Assembly (NCBI RefSeq): GCF_014698065.1 | Contig: NZ_JACJSI010000009.1 | Span: 94,094 to 158,093 of the forward strand | Direction of reading: 5' to 3' | Length of the DNA stretch: 64,000 nt | Origin: Nostoc flagelliforme FACHB-838 | GTDB taxonomy: Bacteria > Cyanobacteriota > Cyanobacteriia > Cyanobacteriales > Nostocaceae | In this document: piece by piece, positions 1-9,878 of the stretch | Layout: the number at the start of each line of letters is the position of its first letter | Numbering within the stretch: the stretch's first letter is position 1 | Notes under the pieces: model-generated | Database searches by the model: none | Told to the model about the DNA's origin: nothing | What the model saw: only the letters and a program-made list of their open reading frames with translations | Made by a program: the position numbers and the translations under genes

Positions 1-907
1 AGCCAATTTCATTCCGTCCATCTGACCAAAAACCAATCCATCTATCTCCCAAGGGACTATCAGTACCAGCTTCAAAAACTTTGCCCGTAATTGGGTGACG
101 CCAGATTGGATAGTGTCGCATGTGGATCACCTGGAAAGAACCTGTAGGTGTTTCCCAACCTTTCTTACCGATAGCAATTGGGTAGCTGGCTATCACCTCC
201 TCTCCTGCATATACATAGGTGCGGCGATCGCTTAAATCAACTACAACTTGCGTCTTGGCATCTGCCAGCCGATTAGATGCTACTTGTTGGGCTGAAGCCT
301 TAGACCATAAAGCTTTTGGCCAACTATCCGCAATTGGATTTTGTCTTTCTACTTGCGCCACCAGCCGTGTCTGAGTTGGTAGGTCGGTTACTTTAGCTAC
401 ATTTTTCTTAATATTTTTGGGCTGACTTTGCGGCTTAATAGTTGAAGGCTTAAGTGTAGAAACCCTATTAATGGTTGCTTTAGCTACATTCTTCTTAATT
501 GTTTTTGACTTTGTTTGAGACTTAATAGTAGAAAGCTTGAGTGTAGAAGCTTTACCAGTATTTGCTTTGGCTACATTCTTCTTAATTATTTTTGACTTAA
601 TAGCAGAGGACTTTGGTGTAAACGTCCTCTGGGCAGTTGAGCCTTGGTTAACTTCATCAGGTGGCACAGATGCACCCAGTGCAATTTCTCCTAAACTCAC
701 TTGGGAAAGATTTTTGTAGACTGCCTCTGGGCGGCTTCCCTTTGGATTGGTTAGGGTAGAATCTCGCCGCATTGAAGTAGATACAGGCTTCTCAGACTGC
801 CGTTCCGCCGTAGTAATGCGCCAATGGACAGCTAAAGATAAAAATGCTGTGCCGAAACAAAGCAACATTACCATACGCCCTACAGATTCGTTTCTTACCA
901 TTGCCAT
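1..907 (-). CDS. L,D-transpeptidase (YkuD domain), 3' part cut by window edge
   Basis: The minus-strand frame starts at ATG 907 (an alternative ATG lies at 901); an in-frame TAG sits just upstream, so the start is bounded. An N-terminal hydrophobic stretch (about residues 13-29) suggests a signal anchor. It is followed by a Lys/Ser/Thr-rich linker with three copies of an 87-bp repeat (KKNVAKA motif). From about residue 220 the protein reads as a YkuD domain: VVVDLSDRRTYVYAGE, then YPIAIGKKGWETPTGSF and the IWRHPITG region. The family makes 3-3 peptidoglycan cross-links or attaches proteins to peptidoglycan in the periplasm. The catalytic SHGC-R motif would lie beyond base 1, so activity cannot be judged. 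Confidence 0.88.
   Translation of the reverse strand, partial: MAMVRNESVGRMVMLLCFGTAFLSLAVHWRITTAERQSEKPVSTSMRRDSTLTNPKGSRPEAVYKNLSQVSLGEIALGASVPPDEVNQGSTAQRTFTPKSSAIKSKIIKKNVAKANTGKASTLKLSTIKSQTKSKTIKKNVAKATINRVSTLKPSTIKPQSQPKNIKKNVAKVTDLPTQTRLVAQVERQNPIADSWPKALWSKASAQQVASNRLADAKTQVVVDLSDRRTYVYAGEEVIASYPIAIGKKGWETPTGSFQVIHMRHYPIWRHPITGKVFEAGTDSPLGDRWIGFWSDGRNEIG
396..632 (-). repeat. 87-bp tandem repeat inside the L,D-transpeptidase linker
   Basis: The word GCTACATT-TTCTTAA recurs at 396, 483 and 570, exactly 87 bp apart, so the unit is 29 codons. Two full units and a partial third are seen. They encode a basic, disordered-looking linker between the membrane anchor and the YkuD domain, probably a spacer across the periplasm or into the wall. 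Confidence 0.8.
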
Positions 908-1180
908 CGCCTATTGTTTATCCCTGACATATCCAGCCGAGTAATTGGATGAGTTCATCATCTGATTATCAAAAATTTATCAATACTTATCATTTCCGAT
1001 ATAAATCTGCCAACACCTCTGGGCAAACTAAGACTATACAAATTGTCCCAGTGGCAAAACTCTATATGAGCAACCTCATTCTTCAAAGGTTCTGGGCATC
1101 GTAAGTCAATATTTAGACTTTCTGATAAAACTTTTGAAATGTAGGAATCAATCATTAATGGTGTAGGTGGAAGAAAAACC

Positions 1181-1333
1181 ATGTTTGAAAAACTATTACT
1201 AGCAGTCACAATTACATTTTCCCTCAATTTCTTTTTTCAAGTTCGTATCCCAGGGCAACATAACTCTAGTGCTGCTTACGGGCCACAACCAGAACAATCA
1301 GCAACTATTATGGTCACAAAAGCAAAAAAATAA
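1181..1333 (+). CDS. Small putative secreted or membrane protein (50 aa)
   Basis: A 50-codon frame starts at ATG 1181 after a weak purine-rich stretch (GGTGGAAG). The protein begins MFEKLLLAVTITFSLNFFFQ, a basic-then-hydrophobic N-terminus typical of a signal peptide or a single membrane helix, and ends with a polar tail and TAA at 1331-1333. No family is recognised. It stands alone between the L,D-transpeptidase and the sigma factor gene. It could be chance; the signal-like N-terminus is the only support. Confidence 0.35.
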   Translation: MFEKLLLAVTITFSLNFFFQVRIPGQHNSSAAYGPQPEQSATIMVTKAKK

Positions 1334-1699
1334 ATCATCATCTTAACAACTACAGCCACCCAACTTCCAGAAATTATTACCTGAATTTAAAAAGTATCAA
1401 GAAGTTAGAATTACAAAATTTTATCTTCATCCTTATAACCAAATTTAATTATTTTTATCAAGCGTATATACTCAGTTGCTAAAAGTACGAAATTGTGCAT
1501 ATCACAGCGTCTTTGTTCGTCGATGGGTTTCGGGCAACTATGCAAGTAGTATAAGGAAAAAGTGGCTCTCGTTATTGCTATAAATGTATCCAAAATTGTT
1601 TGCCTCAGTGTTCCAGTCATAAATCCGTCACCTTAGCATGGAACTTCTGTCCCATTAGCAGGTCTAATAGATAGGGATGATTTAGAGCCAGTACGATCT
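1334..1699. other. Intergenic region upstream of the ECF sigma factor gene
   Basis: 366 bases without a convincing gene. The only frames are short and low in protein character. The promoter of the downstream sigma factor should lie here, but no clear -10/-35 pair or operator was identified. Confidence 0.5.
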
Positions 1700-2356
1700 A
1701 TGAGTCAGTCGATCTCTGTATCCTGGTCAACGGTTGATGCAAAGTATCCAGAAGCATCAGTGCAAGTTGACAAACTCCCTAACCACGATTTAATTTTGCG
1801 CTGTCAAGCGGGACTGCGACCAGATCGTGTTGCGTTTGCAGAACTATTACGCCGCTATCAAAGTCAAGTTGATAGAGTTCTATATCACCTAGCTCCAGAT
1901 TGGGCTGACAGAGCCGATTTGGCTCAAGAAGTTTGGATTCGAGTGTATCGGAATATTAACCGATTACAAGAGCCTGCCAAATTTCGGGGCTGGTTAAGCC
2001 GCATTGCCACCAACTTGTTTTATGACGAGTTGCGGAAACGCAAGCGGGTTATGAGTCCTTTGTCGCTGGATGCTCCCCGTTCCTTAGAGGACGGCGAGAT
2101 GGATTGGGAAATCGCTGGCGATACTCCCGGCCCTGAAGAAGAACTGACAACTAGAGAATTTTACGAGCAACTGCGAGAAGCGATCGCGGATTTACCAGAA
2201 GTTTTTCGTACTACCATTGTCCTGAGAGAAATTGAAGGCATGGCTTATGAAGAAATCGCTGAAATCACTGGGGTTTCCTTAGGAACTGTGAAGTCAAGAA
2301 TAGCCAGAGCTAGAACGAGGTTGCAAGCTCACTTGCAGAATTATCTAGATTCCTAA
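1700..2356 (+). CDS. sigG: ECF-type (group 3) RNA polymerase sigma factor, SigG-like
   Basis: A 218-residue protein with sigma-70 region 2 at about residues 45-110 (FAELLRRYQSQVDRVLYHLA, then the DLAQEVWIRVYRNI and FRGWLSRIATNLFYDELRKR blocks) and region 4 at about 160-212 (LPEVFRTTIVLREIEGMAYE, then the helix-turn-helix IAEITGVSLGTVKSRIARAR). Region 3 is missing, as in ECF factors. The N-terminal 40 residues and the acidic linker resemble SigG of Anabaena and Synechocystis as I remember it. It would direct core RNA polymerase to stress-response promoters. The next gene on the same strand is a probable membrane anti-sigma factor, 157 bp downstream, the classic ECF arrangement. ECF factors often regulate their own operon. 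Confidence 0.88.
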   Translation: MSQSISVSWSTVDAKYPEASVQVDKLPNHDLILRCQAGLRPDRVAFAELLRRYQSQVDRVLYHLAPDWADRADLAQEVWIRVYRNINRLQEPAKFRGWLSRIATNLFYDELRKRKRVMSPLSLDAPRSLEDGEMDWEIAGDTPGPEEELTTREFYEQLREAIADLPEVFRTTIVLREIEGMAYEEIAEITGVSLGTVKSRIARARTRLQAHLQNYLDS

Positions 2357-2513
2357 TTTACAGTATCTTGCCTCTGCCCAATAGCAGAATTTAAGCATAG
2401 ATTAAGAATTTCCAGAAAGACGTAGATCGCTTCTGCCCTTAGGAGGAAAATTGGCTAATTTCTCCGAAATTCCCGCCCAGTTTTCCCGTGTATGAGTTGG
2501 TAATAATGTTAAG

Positions 2514-3128
2514 ATGACTACTGATTCTCAGTTTTACGACCGTTCTCCTTTGCAACTTCCTCAAGATTTGTCAGATGGAATGGCCAATCATACCAATGAA
2601 TCAACGGGTCTTATGGATATGGTGAAGCGCGATCGCTTCGAGTTATTGAGTGCTTATCTCGATGGTGAAGTCACAGCCACCGAACGCAAACAAGTAGAAG
2701 AATGGCTGGCAAATGATGCCTCAGTTCAATGCTTGTATGCCCGACTGTTAAAGCTGCGCCAAGGCTTGCGGACTCTCCCAGTGCCAGCATCCCAACAGTC
2801 ACCAGAAGTAACAGTTCAGCAAGTATTGACACGTTTGCGCCGCCGCTCTCGTCTAAACTGGATGGCGGGAGGTGCAGCTGTTGCTGCTTGTGTCATCAGT
2901 GCAGTATCTGGCTTAGTACCTATTGGTTTGAGTTCGCCGCAACTGGCGCAACGAACACAAAAAGAACCGATACAAACCTCCTCAGCCTCTATAATTCCGC
3001 CTTCCCCGCTGATGGTGGGACTAAATAACCCGGTAATTGAAATTCCTAAAGCAGCAGTAGCTTCTCCAGAAAATTCAATCTATCCGGTACAGCCGCAACG
3101 CCACGACTCCAAACAGGACATAAACTAA
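2514..3128 (+). CDS. Probable membrane-anchored anti-sigma factor partner of SigG
   Basis: A 204-residue protein. The conserved part starts around residue 40 (RFELLSAYLDGEVTATERKQ followed by VEEWLANDASVQCLYARLLK), the N-terminal helical fold of anti-sigma factors. The HxxxCxxC zinc signature is absent, so it would be a non-zinc type. One membrane helix follows (about residues 116-140, WMAGGAAVAACVISAVSGLV), then a Ser/Pro-rich periplasmic tail. The first ATG (2514) is used here, but ATG 2580 or 2610 would still keep the whole domain. Its place behind the ECF sigma gene implies that it holds SigG at the membrane until a signal releases it. The binding partner is inferred from position. Confidence 0.75.
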   Translation: MTTDSQFYDRSPLQLPQDLSDGMANHTNESTGLMDMVKRDRFELLSAYLDGEVTATERKQVEEWLANDASVQCLYARLLKLRQGLRTLPVPASQQSPEVTVQQVLTRLRRRSRLNWMAGGAAVAACVISAVSGLVPIGLSSPQLAQRTQKEPIQTSSASIIPPSPLMVGLNNPVIEIPKAAVASPENSIYPVQPQRHDSKQDIN

Positions 3129-3141
3129 TTGCATTAACAGT

Positions 3142-3594
3142 TTACTCATAACTGTACTTTGCGGTTAAACCACAGCCACTCCACCAGCCGTCAGGTTGGA
3201 GGAAGCCTCCTAATTGGTCAACTCGGTCTAGAGTCATTAAATAAACCCAAGCCCAACCCAGAGAGAGCGACTGTGGCTCATAAACCTCGGTAATTTGTCG
3301 ATTATAGAGGTTTTCTGGCATTTGTCTATTGGGCTGGTAATCTTCCAGCACATCTAGCTCATTTAAAATCCTTGGGTTGGAAAAAGAGAGTAAATATCCG
3401 TGAACTTGGCTATCCCCTAGCGTCATTGCTGGGTAGCCTATTGGCAGAGCAAACAATTTGCCTTGTACAAAGGCTCTTTTGACATCAACTACTTTGTCAG
3501 CACAGTATTTTTGATAGTTAGTTTCACCTGGTTTGAGCGTGCCGTAAACAAAAACTTGTATTAAATCAGAAAATTCTATATTTGATTCAATCAT
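3142..3594 (-). CDS. Gamma-glutamylcyclotransferase-like (AIG2/GGCT fold) protein
   Basis: A 150-residue protein opening with VFVYGTLKPGETN, the YGTL signature of the GGCT/AIG2 family, and continuing with GYPAMTLGDSQVHGYLLSF and LNELDVLEDYQPNR, the conserved core and the acidic LD-LE-Y segment. Members release 5-oxoproline from gamma-glutamyl peptides or act on gamma-glutamylamines; the substrate here is unknown. The gene converges on the anti-sigma factor gene, with 13 bp between stop codons. Length is normal for the family. Confidence 0.8.
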   Translation of the reverse strand: MIESNIEFSDLIQVFVYGTLKPGETNYQKYCADKVVDVKRAFVQGKLFALPIGYPAMTLGDSQVHGYLLSFSNPRILNELDVLEDYQPNRQMPENLYNRQITEVYEPQSLSLGWAWVYLMTLDRVDQLGGFLQPDGWWSGCGLTAKYSYE

Positions 3595-3613
3595 TTAAAC
3601 CTTTATCAAATCA

Positions 3614-3744
3614 GGGCTTACGCATACTCTACGAACTCTTGGGGTTATTCTCTAACGAGATGCTTTGCGTTCACGTAGTGCCTCGTAGAGAAGGCGACTT
3701 GGCGGTTCGATAAATTAAGCTTTCTGCGATTTTTGCGTAAGTCC
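3614..3744. mobile_element. MITE with 11-bp terminal repeats matching the IS at the window end
   Basis: Left end GGGCTTACGCA (3614-3624) and right end TGCGTAAGTCC (3734-3744) form near-perfect terminal inverted repeats enclosing 131 bp without a gene. The inverted right end reads GGACTTACGCA, identical to the left end of the IS701/IS4-like element at 63385. The inside carries the TCTCTAACGAGA/CTCGTAGAGAAG type of palindromic sequence common in Nostoc. No clear target duplication is visible. Confidence 0.65.
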
Positions 3745-3840
3745 TAAAATGACTTTCACTATATCATCTGAAAAGGTAGCAGTTTGGGCATAATCAGGCT
3801 GAAGCTCAATCGCACTTATCGCTTATATATAAATCTGTGA

Positions 3841-3900
3841 GTAGTTGACCTACAATATTAGATTAACCTGCTATGTTGACATAGGTAGGTTGACATAGTA
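3841..3900 (+). promoter_or_regulatory. Clustered GTTGAC repeats upstream of leuS
   Basis: GTTGAC occurs at 3844, 3875 and 3889; the last two are followed by ATAG (GTTGACATAG twice, 14 bp apart). The cluster ends about 25 bp before the leuS start, so it may be a promoter/operator region. Function is not known. Confidence 0.3.
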
Positions 3901-3924
3901 AGTAGACTCAGTAGGAGAATTTTG

Positions 3925-6546
3925 GTGGATTTCCGATATAACCCAGCAGCGATTGAGGAAAAATGGCAAAAAACATGGGTAGAACTTGGCTTAGACAAAA
4001 CACCGACAGCTACTAACAAGCCAAAATTCTACGCTCTTTCCATGTTCCCTTATCCATCGGGCAGCCTACACATGGGTCACGTCCGTAATTATACAATTAC
4101 CGACGTAATTGCCCGCCTCAAGCGAATGCAAGGGTATCGGGTAATACACCCAATGGGTTGGGATGCTTTTGGCTTGCCAGCAGAAAATGCCGCCATTGAC
4201 CGTGGTGTACCGCCAGCAAAGTGGACTTATCAGAATATGGCCCAGATGCGGCAACAATTGCAGCGTCTTGGTTTATCCATTGATTGGGAATGTGAAATTG
4301 CTACCTGTTCACCAGATTATTACAAGTGGACACAATGGATTTTCTTGCAGTTTTTGCAAGCGGGGTTAGCTTACCAAAAAGAAGCAGCAGTAAATTGGGA
4401 TCCCATTGACCAAACTGTATTGGCAAACGAGCAAGTTGATAACGAAGGACGTTCCTGGCGCAGTGGCGCAATAGTTGAGCGCAAATTGTTGCAACAATGG
4501 TTTTTTAAGATTACCGACTACGCTGAAGAATTACTCAATGACTTGGATAAATTGACAGGTTGGCCGGAACGCGTCAAATTGATGCAGGCAAACTGGATTG
4601 GTAAATCTACAGGTGCTTACCTAGAATTTCCCATCATTGGAATAGATGAAAAAATCGGCGTGTATACTACACGTCCAGATACCGTTTATGGTGTCAGCTA
4701 CCTAGTCTTAGCACCAGAACATCCCTTGACAAAGCGTGTCACCTCAAAAGAACAGCAAGCAGCCGTAGAAGCCTTTATTAAAGAGGTTTCCAATCAAAGT
4801 GAGTTAGAACGTACTGCTGAAGACAAACCTAAGCGGGGTATCCCCACAGGTGGGGTGGCAATTAACCCATTTACAGGGGAAGAACTGCCGATTTGGATTG
4901 CTGACTATGTACTGTATGAGTATGGTACTGGGGCAGTGATGGGTGTACCAGCACACGATGTCCGAGATTTTAAGTTTGCCAAAAATTACGACTTACCAGT
5001 TGATTTTGTCATCGTTTCCCCAGATGATGTTGTAGGTTTTGACTTAACTCCAACATCAGAGATTGATGAAGTCACACAACTCATCCAAATTGAATACAAC
5101 CAGGCATACACTGAACCAGGAATTTTAATTAATTCTGGGGCTTTTACTGGCATGAATTCCACAGATGCTAAACAAGCAATAATTGAACACGCCGAACAAC
5201 AAGGTTTTGGTAAAGTAAGAGTGCAATATCGCTTGCGGGATTGGTTAATTTCGCGGCAGCGTTACTGGGGCGCACCAATACCTGTAATTCACTGTCCCAA
5301 CTGTGGGATAGTCCCAGTGCCTGATAAAGATTTACCAGTCCAGTTGCCAGAAGAAGTGGAATTTACTGGACGTGGCGGTTCACCTTTGACTCAGTTGGAA
5401 AGCTGGGTAAATGTCTCTTGTCCAACTTGTGGCACTCCAGCGAAGCGGGAAACTGACACGATGGATACTTTTATTGATTCCTCATGGTATTTCTTGCGCT
5501 TCCCTGACGCTAAAAATGAACAACAGGTTTTCGATTCTAGTAAAATTAATGACTGGATGCCAGTTGATCAGTACGTGGGTGGGATTGAACACGCGATTTT
5601 ACATTTGTTGTATTCGCGGTTCTTTACTAAGGTTCTGCGGGACAGAGGGTTACTGAATTTTGATGAACCCTTCCAACGCTTATTAACTCAAGGTATGGTA
5701 CAGGGTTTAACTTACCTAAATCCCAACAAGGGCGGCAAAGATAAATGGATTCCTTCTAATTTGGTAAATTCAGGCGACCCCCGCGATCCCCAGACAGGCG
5801 AATCACTGCAACGTCTCTACGCCACCATGTCTAAATCAAAGGGCAACGGTGTAGCCCCAGAAGATGTAATTTCCAAATACGGTATAGATACAGCGCGGAT
5901 GTTCATCTTGTTCAAAGCGCCGCCAGAAAAAGATTTGGAATGGGATGAAGCTGATGTGGAAGGACAATTCCGCTTTTTAAATCGGGTTTGGCGTTTGGTG
6001 ACAGATTATGTTGCAGCTGGGGTATCCCGTAAGCAAGCCCAACTCGCTGATTTAACTAAGGTAGAAAAGGAATTGCGGCGGGCGATTCACACGGCGATTC
6101 AAGCGGTAACAGAAGACGTGGAAGACGAATATCAATTCAACACAGCTATTTCAGAATTGATGAAGTTGAGTAATGCCCTAACTGATGCCAACGGAAAAAA
6201 TTCACCAATTTATGCAGAAGGTATTCGGACTTTGGTGGTATTGCTAGCACCATTTGCACCACACATTGCTGATGAATTGTGGCATTTATTGGGTGAAAGT
6301 AATTCAGTCCACACTCAAACTTGGCCATCATTTGACCCGGCTGCTTTGGTTGCGGATGAAATCACTTTAGTGATTCAAGTTATGGGTAAAACTCGCGGCT
6401 CGATTCAAGTACCAGCACAAGCAGATAAAGCAGCGCTGGAGAAATACGCCCGTGAATCAGAAATTGCCCAACGTTACATCGAAGGTAAGGAGATTAAAAA
6501 GGTAATTGTGGTGCCTGGAAAGTTGGTGAATTTTGTAGTTAGCTAA
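3925..6546 (+). CDS. leuS: Leucyl-tRNA synthetase
   Basis: About 873 residues, the normal bacterial length. The N-terminus ([18 protein letters not shown]) is typical. The class I HIGH motif appears as SGSLHMGH at about residues 46-53, the CP1 editing domain spans about 220-420 ([20 protein letters not shown]), and KMSKS appears as MSKSKG at about 635. It charges tRNA-Leu and edits misacylated tRNA in the cytoplasm. Start choice: AGGAG at 3913-3917 lies 7 nt before GTG 3925, which fits better than the in-frame TTG at 3922. Monocistronic here. Confidence 0.97.
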   Translation: MDFRYNPAAIEEKWQKTWVELGLDKTPTATNKPKFYALSMFPYPSGSLHMGHVRNYTITDVIARLKRMQGYRVIHPMGWDAFGLPAENAAIDRGVPPAKWTYQNMAQMRQQLQRLGLSIDWECEIATCSPDYYKWTQWIFLQFLQAGLAYQKEAAVNWDPIDQTVLANEQVDNEGRSWRSGAIVERKLLQQWFFKITDYAEELLNDLDKLTGWPERVKLMQANWIGKSTGAYLEFPIIGIDEKIGVYTTRPDTVYGVSYLVLAPEHPLTKRVTSKEQQAAVEAFIKEVSNQSELERTAEDKPKRGIPTGGVAINPFTGEELPIWIADYVLYEYGTGAVMGVPAHDVRDFKFAKNYDLPVDFVIVSPDDVVGFDLTPTSEIDEVTQLIQIEYNQAYTEPGILINSGAFTGMNSTDAKQAIIEHAEQQGFGKVRVQYRLRDWLISRQRYWGAPIPVIHCPNCGIVPVPDKDLPVQLPEEVEFTGRGGSPLTQLESWVNVSCPTCGTPAKRETDTMDTFIDSSWYFLRFPDAKNEQQVFDSSKINDWMPVDQYVGGIEHAILHLLYSRFFTKVLRDRGLLNFDEPFQRLLTQGMVQGLTYLNPNKGGKDKWIPSNLVNSGDPRDPQTGESLQRLYATMSKSKGNGVAPEDVISKYGIDTARMFILFKAPPEKDLEWDEADVEGQFRFLNRVWRLVTDYVAAGVSRKQAQLADLTKVEKELRRAIHTAIQAVTEDVEDEYQFNTAISELMKLSNALTDANGKNSPIYAEGIRTLVVLLAPFAPHIADELWHLLGESNSVHTQTWPSFDPAALVADEITLVIQVMGKTRGSIQVPAQADKAALEKYARESEIAQRYIEGKEIKKVIVVPGKLVNFVVS

Positions 6547-6708
6547 GTACAGCTTTGCCTAAAATCGTGGCGAATTGAAGGTTGAAATTTCACCACAGAT
6601 GCTGTTCGCCTTCCCGCAGGGTAGGGGTGCAGAGAATTCGCTACTAATTATTAATGAAATGTTGTACCTATACCAATTCAATTAATGATTGCAACACATC
6701 CTTGGGTA

Positions 6709-6731
6709 AAGACGCGATGAATCGCGTCTCT
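6709..6731. repeat. Palindromic repeat AGACGCGAT-ATCGCGTCT
   Basis: AGACGCGAT and ATCGCGTCT flank GA. Related palindromes occur at 14596-14615 and 30458-30479, each between genes. Confidence 0.6.
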
Positions 6732-6757
6732 ACAGCAATATGCTTGGGTTAAGCATT

Positions 6758-6953
6758 TCTTTCTTCTCTTTACGTCCTACCCTGCGGGAAGCCACTTCTC
6801 TACGAGACGCTCCGCGAACGTCTCTATGTGTCCTTCTCTAACGAAACGCTGCGCGTAGCTTGCTTCTCCGTAGGAGTATGCGGTTCGTTAAAAAAAATTG
6901 ACTTTGGCAAAGAGTTTTAGCCTTAACTGAACTGTATTTAATTATAACCACTT
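6758..6953. repeat. Dispersed intergenic repeat, copy 1
   Basis: The right part (about 6890-6950: CGTTAAAAAAA-TGACTTTG, CAAAGAG, TAGCCTTAACTGAA, GTATT) matches about 44966-45013. The left part consists of CTACGAGACGC / GCGTAGC palindromic units. It is probably a degenerate mobile palindrome array. Confidence 0.5.
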
Positions 6954-7224
6954 GGGTATTATTGTTTGTACAAACAATCGTAATTGGCAACAGTTTGCAG
7001 CATGGATAGATGAAGCTGTAACAGCAGAAGAACCGTTGCAAGGAAACTAATTCGTGTGGTACGTCCAGTCACTTAAAAAGATTTTGATAGAACGCACAAA
7101 TACTAAAGTTATGAAGAATGTATTATAAAAATTATTACAAAAGTAGTTTACTTTTTTGGTATATGTGTATTTAAAAACATTTTTAATTATCGTCCAGAGA
7201 GTTTAACTGTTTTATTTATACACG

Positions 7225-7263
7225 AAAAAACGCTTGAGAGTTTTGCTCACTCAAGCGTTTTTC
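7225..7263. terminator. Strong hairpin with A and T tracts, terminator-like
   Basis: AAAAA-CGCTTGAG (7226-7238) pairs with CTCAAGCG-TTTTT (7250-7262). The A/T tracts make it usable in both directions. No intact gene ends close by on either strand, so it may end an unannotated transcript. Confidence 0.6.
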
Positions 7264-8309
7264 CGTAAAAGCTTATACCAACTCACTCGTTTGATGCAAC
7301 ATTTGAAATCTGCAACACTCCCTGAGGAGGGAAAATTGCGGGGATAACTTGTGACAAACATGTGGTGAAATGGTATCACTCCTTGCACTAATTAAGAATA
7401 TCTCTTTTGCAAGAATACCGGGGATCTGGTGAGTGACAGTTTATAAACTGAACACTAGTTAAAAACGACTCACCATGAATAGTAACTAAGAAGACTACGC
7501 ACGATTGTAGCAATTTTGTAAGTGTAGTATAAAAACTTATAGTTTATTAGTGTAAGTGTAGCCTACCGTAGGCATCGTTTACTACTGAGTGTAGTTTTAT
7601 AATGTGCAGCAATTAGTAGCATAAATATCTCAACTTCGGCGGCAAATGCATCGCCATTGAGTCAGCCAAAGAAAGCTTTGATATTGGCATCGAAGCGATT
7701 TTGAATCAAATAAATCATCACCTCCTCTATAGATAAAGATATTCTTTGGAGAATGGCAACCCAAGAACAAATCATTGACCTAAGCACATTGAAAAGTTTG
7801 GGTTGGGTATCTTATATCTCTTAGCAAACGGTGACATCCAAGTCTTCCGCATAGTGTAGGCGGTTACTTTCTTCGTGGAACCAAAACACCTCTTTTTCAT
7901 CGATGATTTCCGCGATATGCAAGACGATTTCGCGTGTTTTTATAAAAACAATAGGGAGGGATTATGGGTAAATTTAAAAATTTATTATTCCTGTGCCTCA
8001 TCTGGATAGACGTTTCGCCTTTGGCTAAAATAGCCACTCTCCTACGAGCAAACGCCTTAACCTGGTGTCTAGGTGTGTGGTAAGATTGCCTGGAACAGGG
8101 GTTTTATCTGAGTTGAAGTCTCGTATAAATTGCAAAGGTCAAGCTGACCGATCATTAACTCCCACGATACTTTTCCTATGGACTTGGAAAATATACAACA
8201 AGGCTGGTGACGAACTGAGTGGAATTTGTAGATAAATATCTAGAATTTGCTATCAGACTTAACCAACTTCCCACAATTTTGACTTTTATTTGATTTTTAG
8301 GATACACAC

Positions 8310-9464
8310 ATGAACGATAAGCTGATGCTGATGATTCCAGGCCCTACCCCGGTGCCAGAAGCTGCTTTACTGGCATTAGCCAAGCATCCGATTGGGCACA
8401 GGACTAGTGAATTTAGCAACATATTGGCAGAGGTGACAGAAAACCTCAAGTGGCTGCACCAAACTCAAAGTGATGTGCTGACGCTGAATGTCAGTGGTAC
8501 GGGTGCTGTAGAAGCGGGAATAATTAATTTTCTCTCTCCAGGCGATCGCATTTTAGTTGGTTCTAATGGTAAATTTGGCGAACGCTGGGTAGAAGTTGGC
8601 CAAGCCTACGGTTTGAATGTAGAAGAAGTTAAGGTTGAATGGGGAAAACCCTTAGACCCCGCAGTATTCGCCGAAAAACTCCAAGCAGATACCCAAAAGC
8701 AAATCAAAGCCGTAATCATCACCCACAGCGAAACCTCGACGGGTGTGTTGAATGACCTAGAAACTATCAATCGCCACGTCAAAGAACACGGTGAAGCTTT
8801 AATTATCGTTGATGCGGTAACTAGCTTGGGTGCATTCAATCTACCCGTGGATGCTTGGGGCTTGGATATCGTCGCCTCTGGTTCCCAAAAAGGTTATATG
8901 ATTCCGCCAGGATTGGGTTTTGTCTCTGTCAGTCCCAAAGCTTGGGAAGCTTACAAAACTGCGAAGCTACCGAAATATTATTTGGATTTAGGCAAATATC
9001 GTAAAGCCACAGCCAAAAATACAACCCCATTTACTCCACCTGTAAATTTGATCGTAGCGCTGCACACCACGTTGCGAATCATGAAAGAGGAAGGCTTGGA
9101 ATCAATCTTTGCTCGACATGAACGGCTTAAGAATGCTACCCGCGCCGCCATTCAAGGGTTAAATTTACCCCTGTTTGCAGCAGATAGTTCCGCTAGTCCG
9201 GCGATTACGGCTGTAGCACCACAGGGAATTGAACCGGATAAGATTCGGTCATTGATGAAAAAACGCTTTGATATTGCCCTAGCAGGTGGTCAAGACCATT
9301 TGAGTAACAAAATATTCCGCATTGGTCACTTGGGTTTTGTGAGTGATCGCGATATCCTCAGTTGTATAGCATCCTTAGAAGTTACCCTCTCAGAACTTGG
9401 TCACGAAAACTTTACCCCTGGGTCTGGTGTAGCAGCAGCAGTTAGAGTATTTAATAATTCCTGA
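8310..9464 (+). CDS. Class V aminotransferase (alanine/serine-glyoxylate type; 'soluble hydrogenase 42 kDa subunit' family)
   Basis: A 384-residue PLP enzyme. The N-terminus MIPGPTPVPEAALLALAKHP and the GHRTSEF motif are class V hallmarks. SGTGAVEAG binds the PLP phosphate, D168 (IIVDAVTSLG) contacts the PLP nitrogen, and K194 in SGSQKGYMIPPG is the Schiff-base lysine. It probably transfers an amino group from alanine or serine to glyoxylate in photorespiratory metabolism. The sequence closely resembles, from memory, the Anabaena cylindrica protein once described as a 42 kDa subunit of soluble hydrogenase; that name does not imply hydrogenase chemistry. A strong terminator follows. Monocistronic. 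Confidence 0.92.
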   Translation: MNDKLMLMIPGPTPVPEAALLALAKHPIGHRTSEFSNILAEVTENLKWLHQTQSDVLTLNVSGTGAVEAGIINFLSPGDRILVGSNGKFGERWVEVGQAYGLNVEEVKVEWGKPLDPAVFAEKLQADTQKQIKAVIITHSETSTGVLNDLETINRHVKEHGEALIIVDAVTSLGAFNLPVDAWGLDIVASGSQKGYMIPPGLGFVSVSPKAWEAYKTAKLPKYYLDLGKYRKATAKNTTPFTPPVNLIVALHTTLRIMKEEGLESIFARHERLKNATRAAIQGLNLPLFAADSSASPAITAVAPQGIEPDKIRSLMKKRFDIALAGGQDHLSNKIFRIGHLGFVSDRDILSCIASLEVTLSELGHENFTPGSGVAAAVRVFNNS

Positions 9465-9514
9465 ATACTAAGCTGTGAATGATGAGTATGATTTTTACTC
9501 ATTACTCAGCACTA

Positions 9515-9556
9515 AATCAAAAGAGCGAGTTAAATTATCAACTCGCTCTTTTGATT
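9515..9556. terminator. Rho-independent type terminator, bidirectional
   Basis: A perfect 17-bp inverted repeat (9515-9531 and 9540-9556, core AAAAGAGCGAGTT) with an 8-nt loop, about 50 bp after the aminotransferase stop. The arms end in A and T tracts. Confidence 0.85.
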
Positions 9557-9878
9557 TGGATATAAATGAGTAGAAACTGTCAGAGTCAACAGAGCTAAAT
9601 ACCAACCTTTGCAGAAGATAAAGTGGATGTGACATACCTTAATTCTCTTAAATCATACCAAGTTGCCCTAGATAGTATTATTTGTTTAGAAGACAGTCGC
9701 ACAGAGTCTTTTACACCAAACAAGAGTAACTTTGGCAACTTAGTATGATACCAAATTAGTATAAGTAGTATTGTTTGAGATTGCAGTAACAGTCTTTTGG
9801 TAGAGACTTTTAATCCAAAATCCAAGTTGGGTTGAAAGCGCACCAAAGGCGCGACCTAAAATCCAAAATTGGGATAAT
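9557..9878. other. Intergenic, no gene seen
   Basis: 322 bases, AT-rich, with short weak frames only. Nothing recognisable apart from a degenerate AATCCAAAATTGGG-like repeat near 9812-9872. Confidence 0.5.

Larger units (their letters stand above)
6547..8309. other. Long intergenic region with repeats and gene relics
   Basis: About 1.76 kb with no intact gene. It holds a palindromic repeat (6709-6731), a dispersed repeat (about 6758-6953), a strong hairpin (7225-7263) and several protein-like fragments without starts. One is a plus-strand tail ending WQQFAAWIDEAVTAEEPLQG before TAA at about 7048. Another is on the plus strand at about 7622-7735 (FGGKCIAIESAKESFDIGIE). A third is on the minus strand at about 7821-7960 (EIVLHIAEIIDEKEVFWFHE). 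They look like remains of decayed genes; none is long enough to name. Confidence 0.5.

Noticed and set aside
958..1227. 89-codon minus-strand frame
   Set aside because: No recognisable domain, and it overlaps the more signal-peptide-like small plus-strand gene at 1181-1333.
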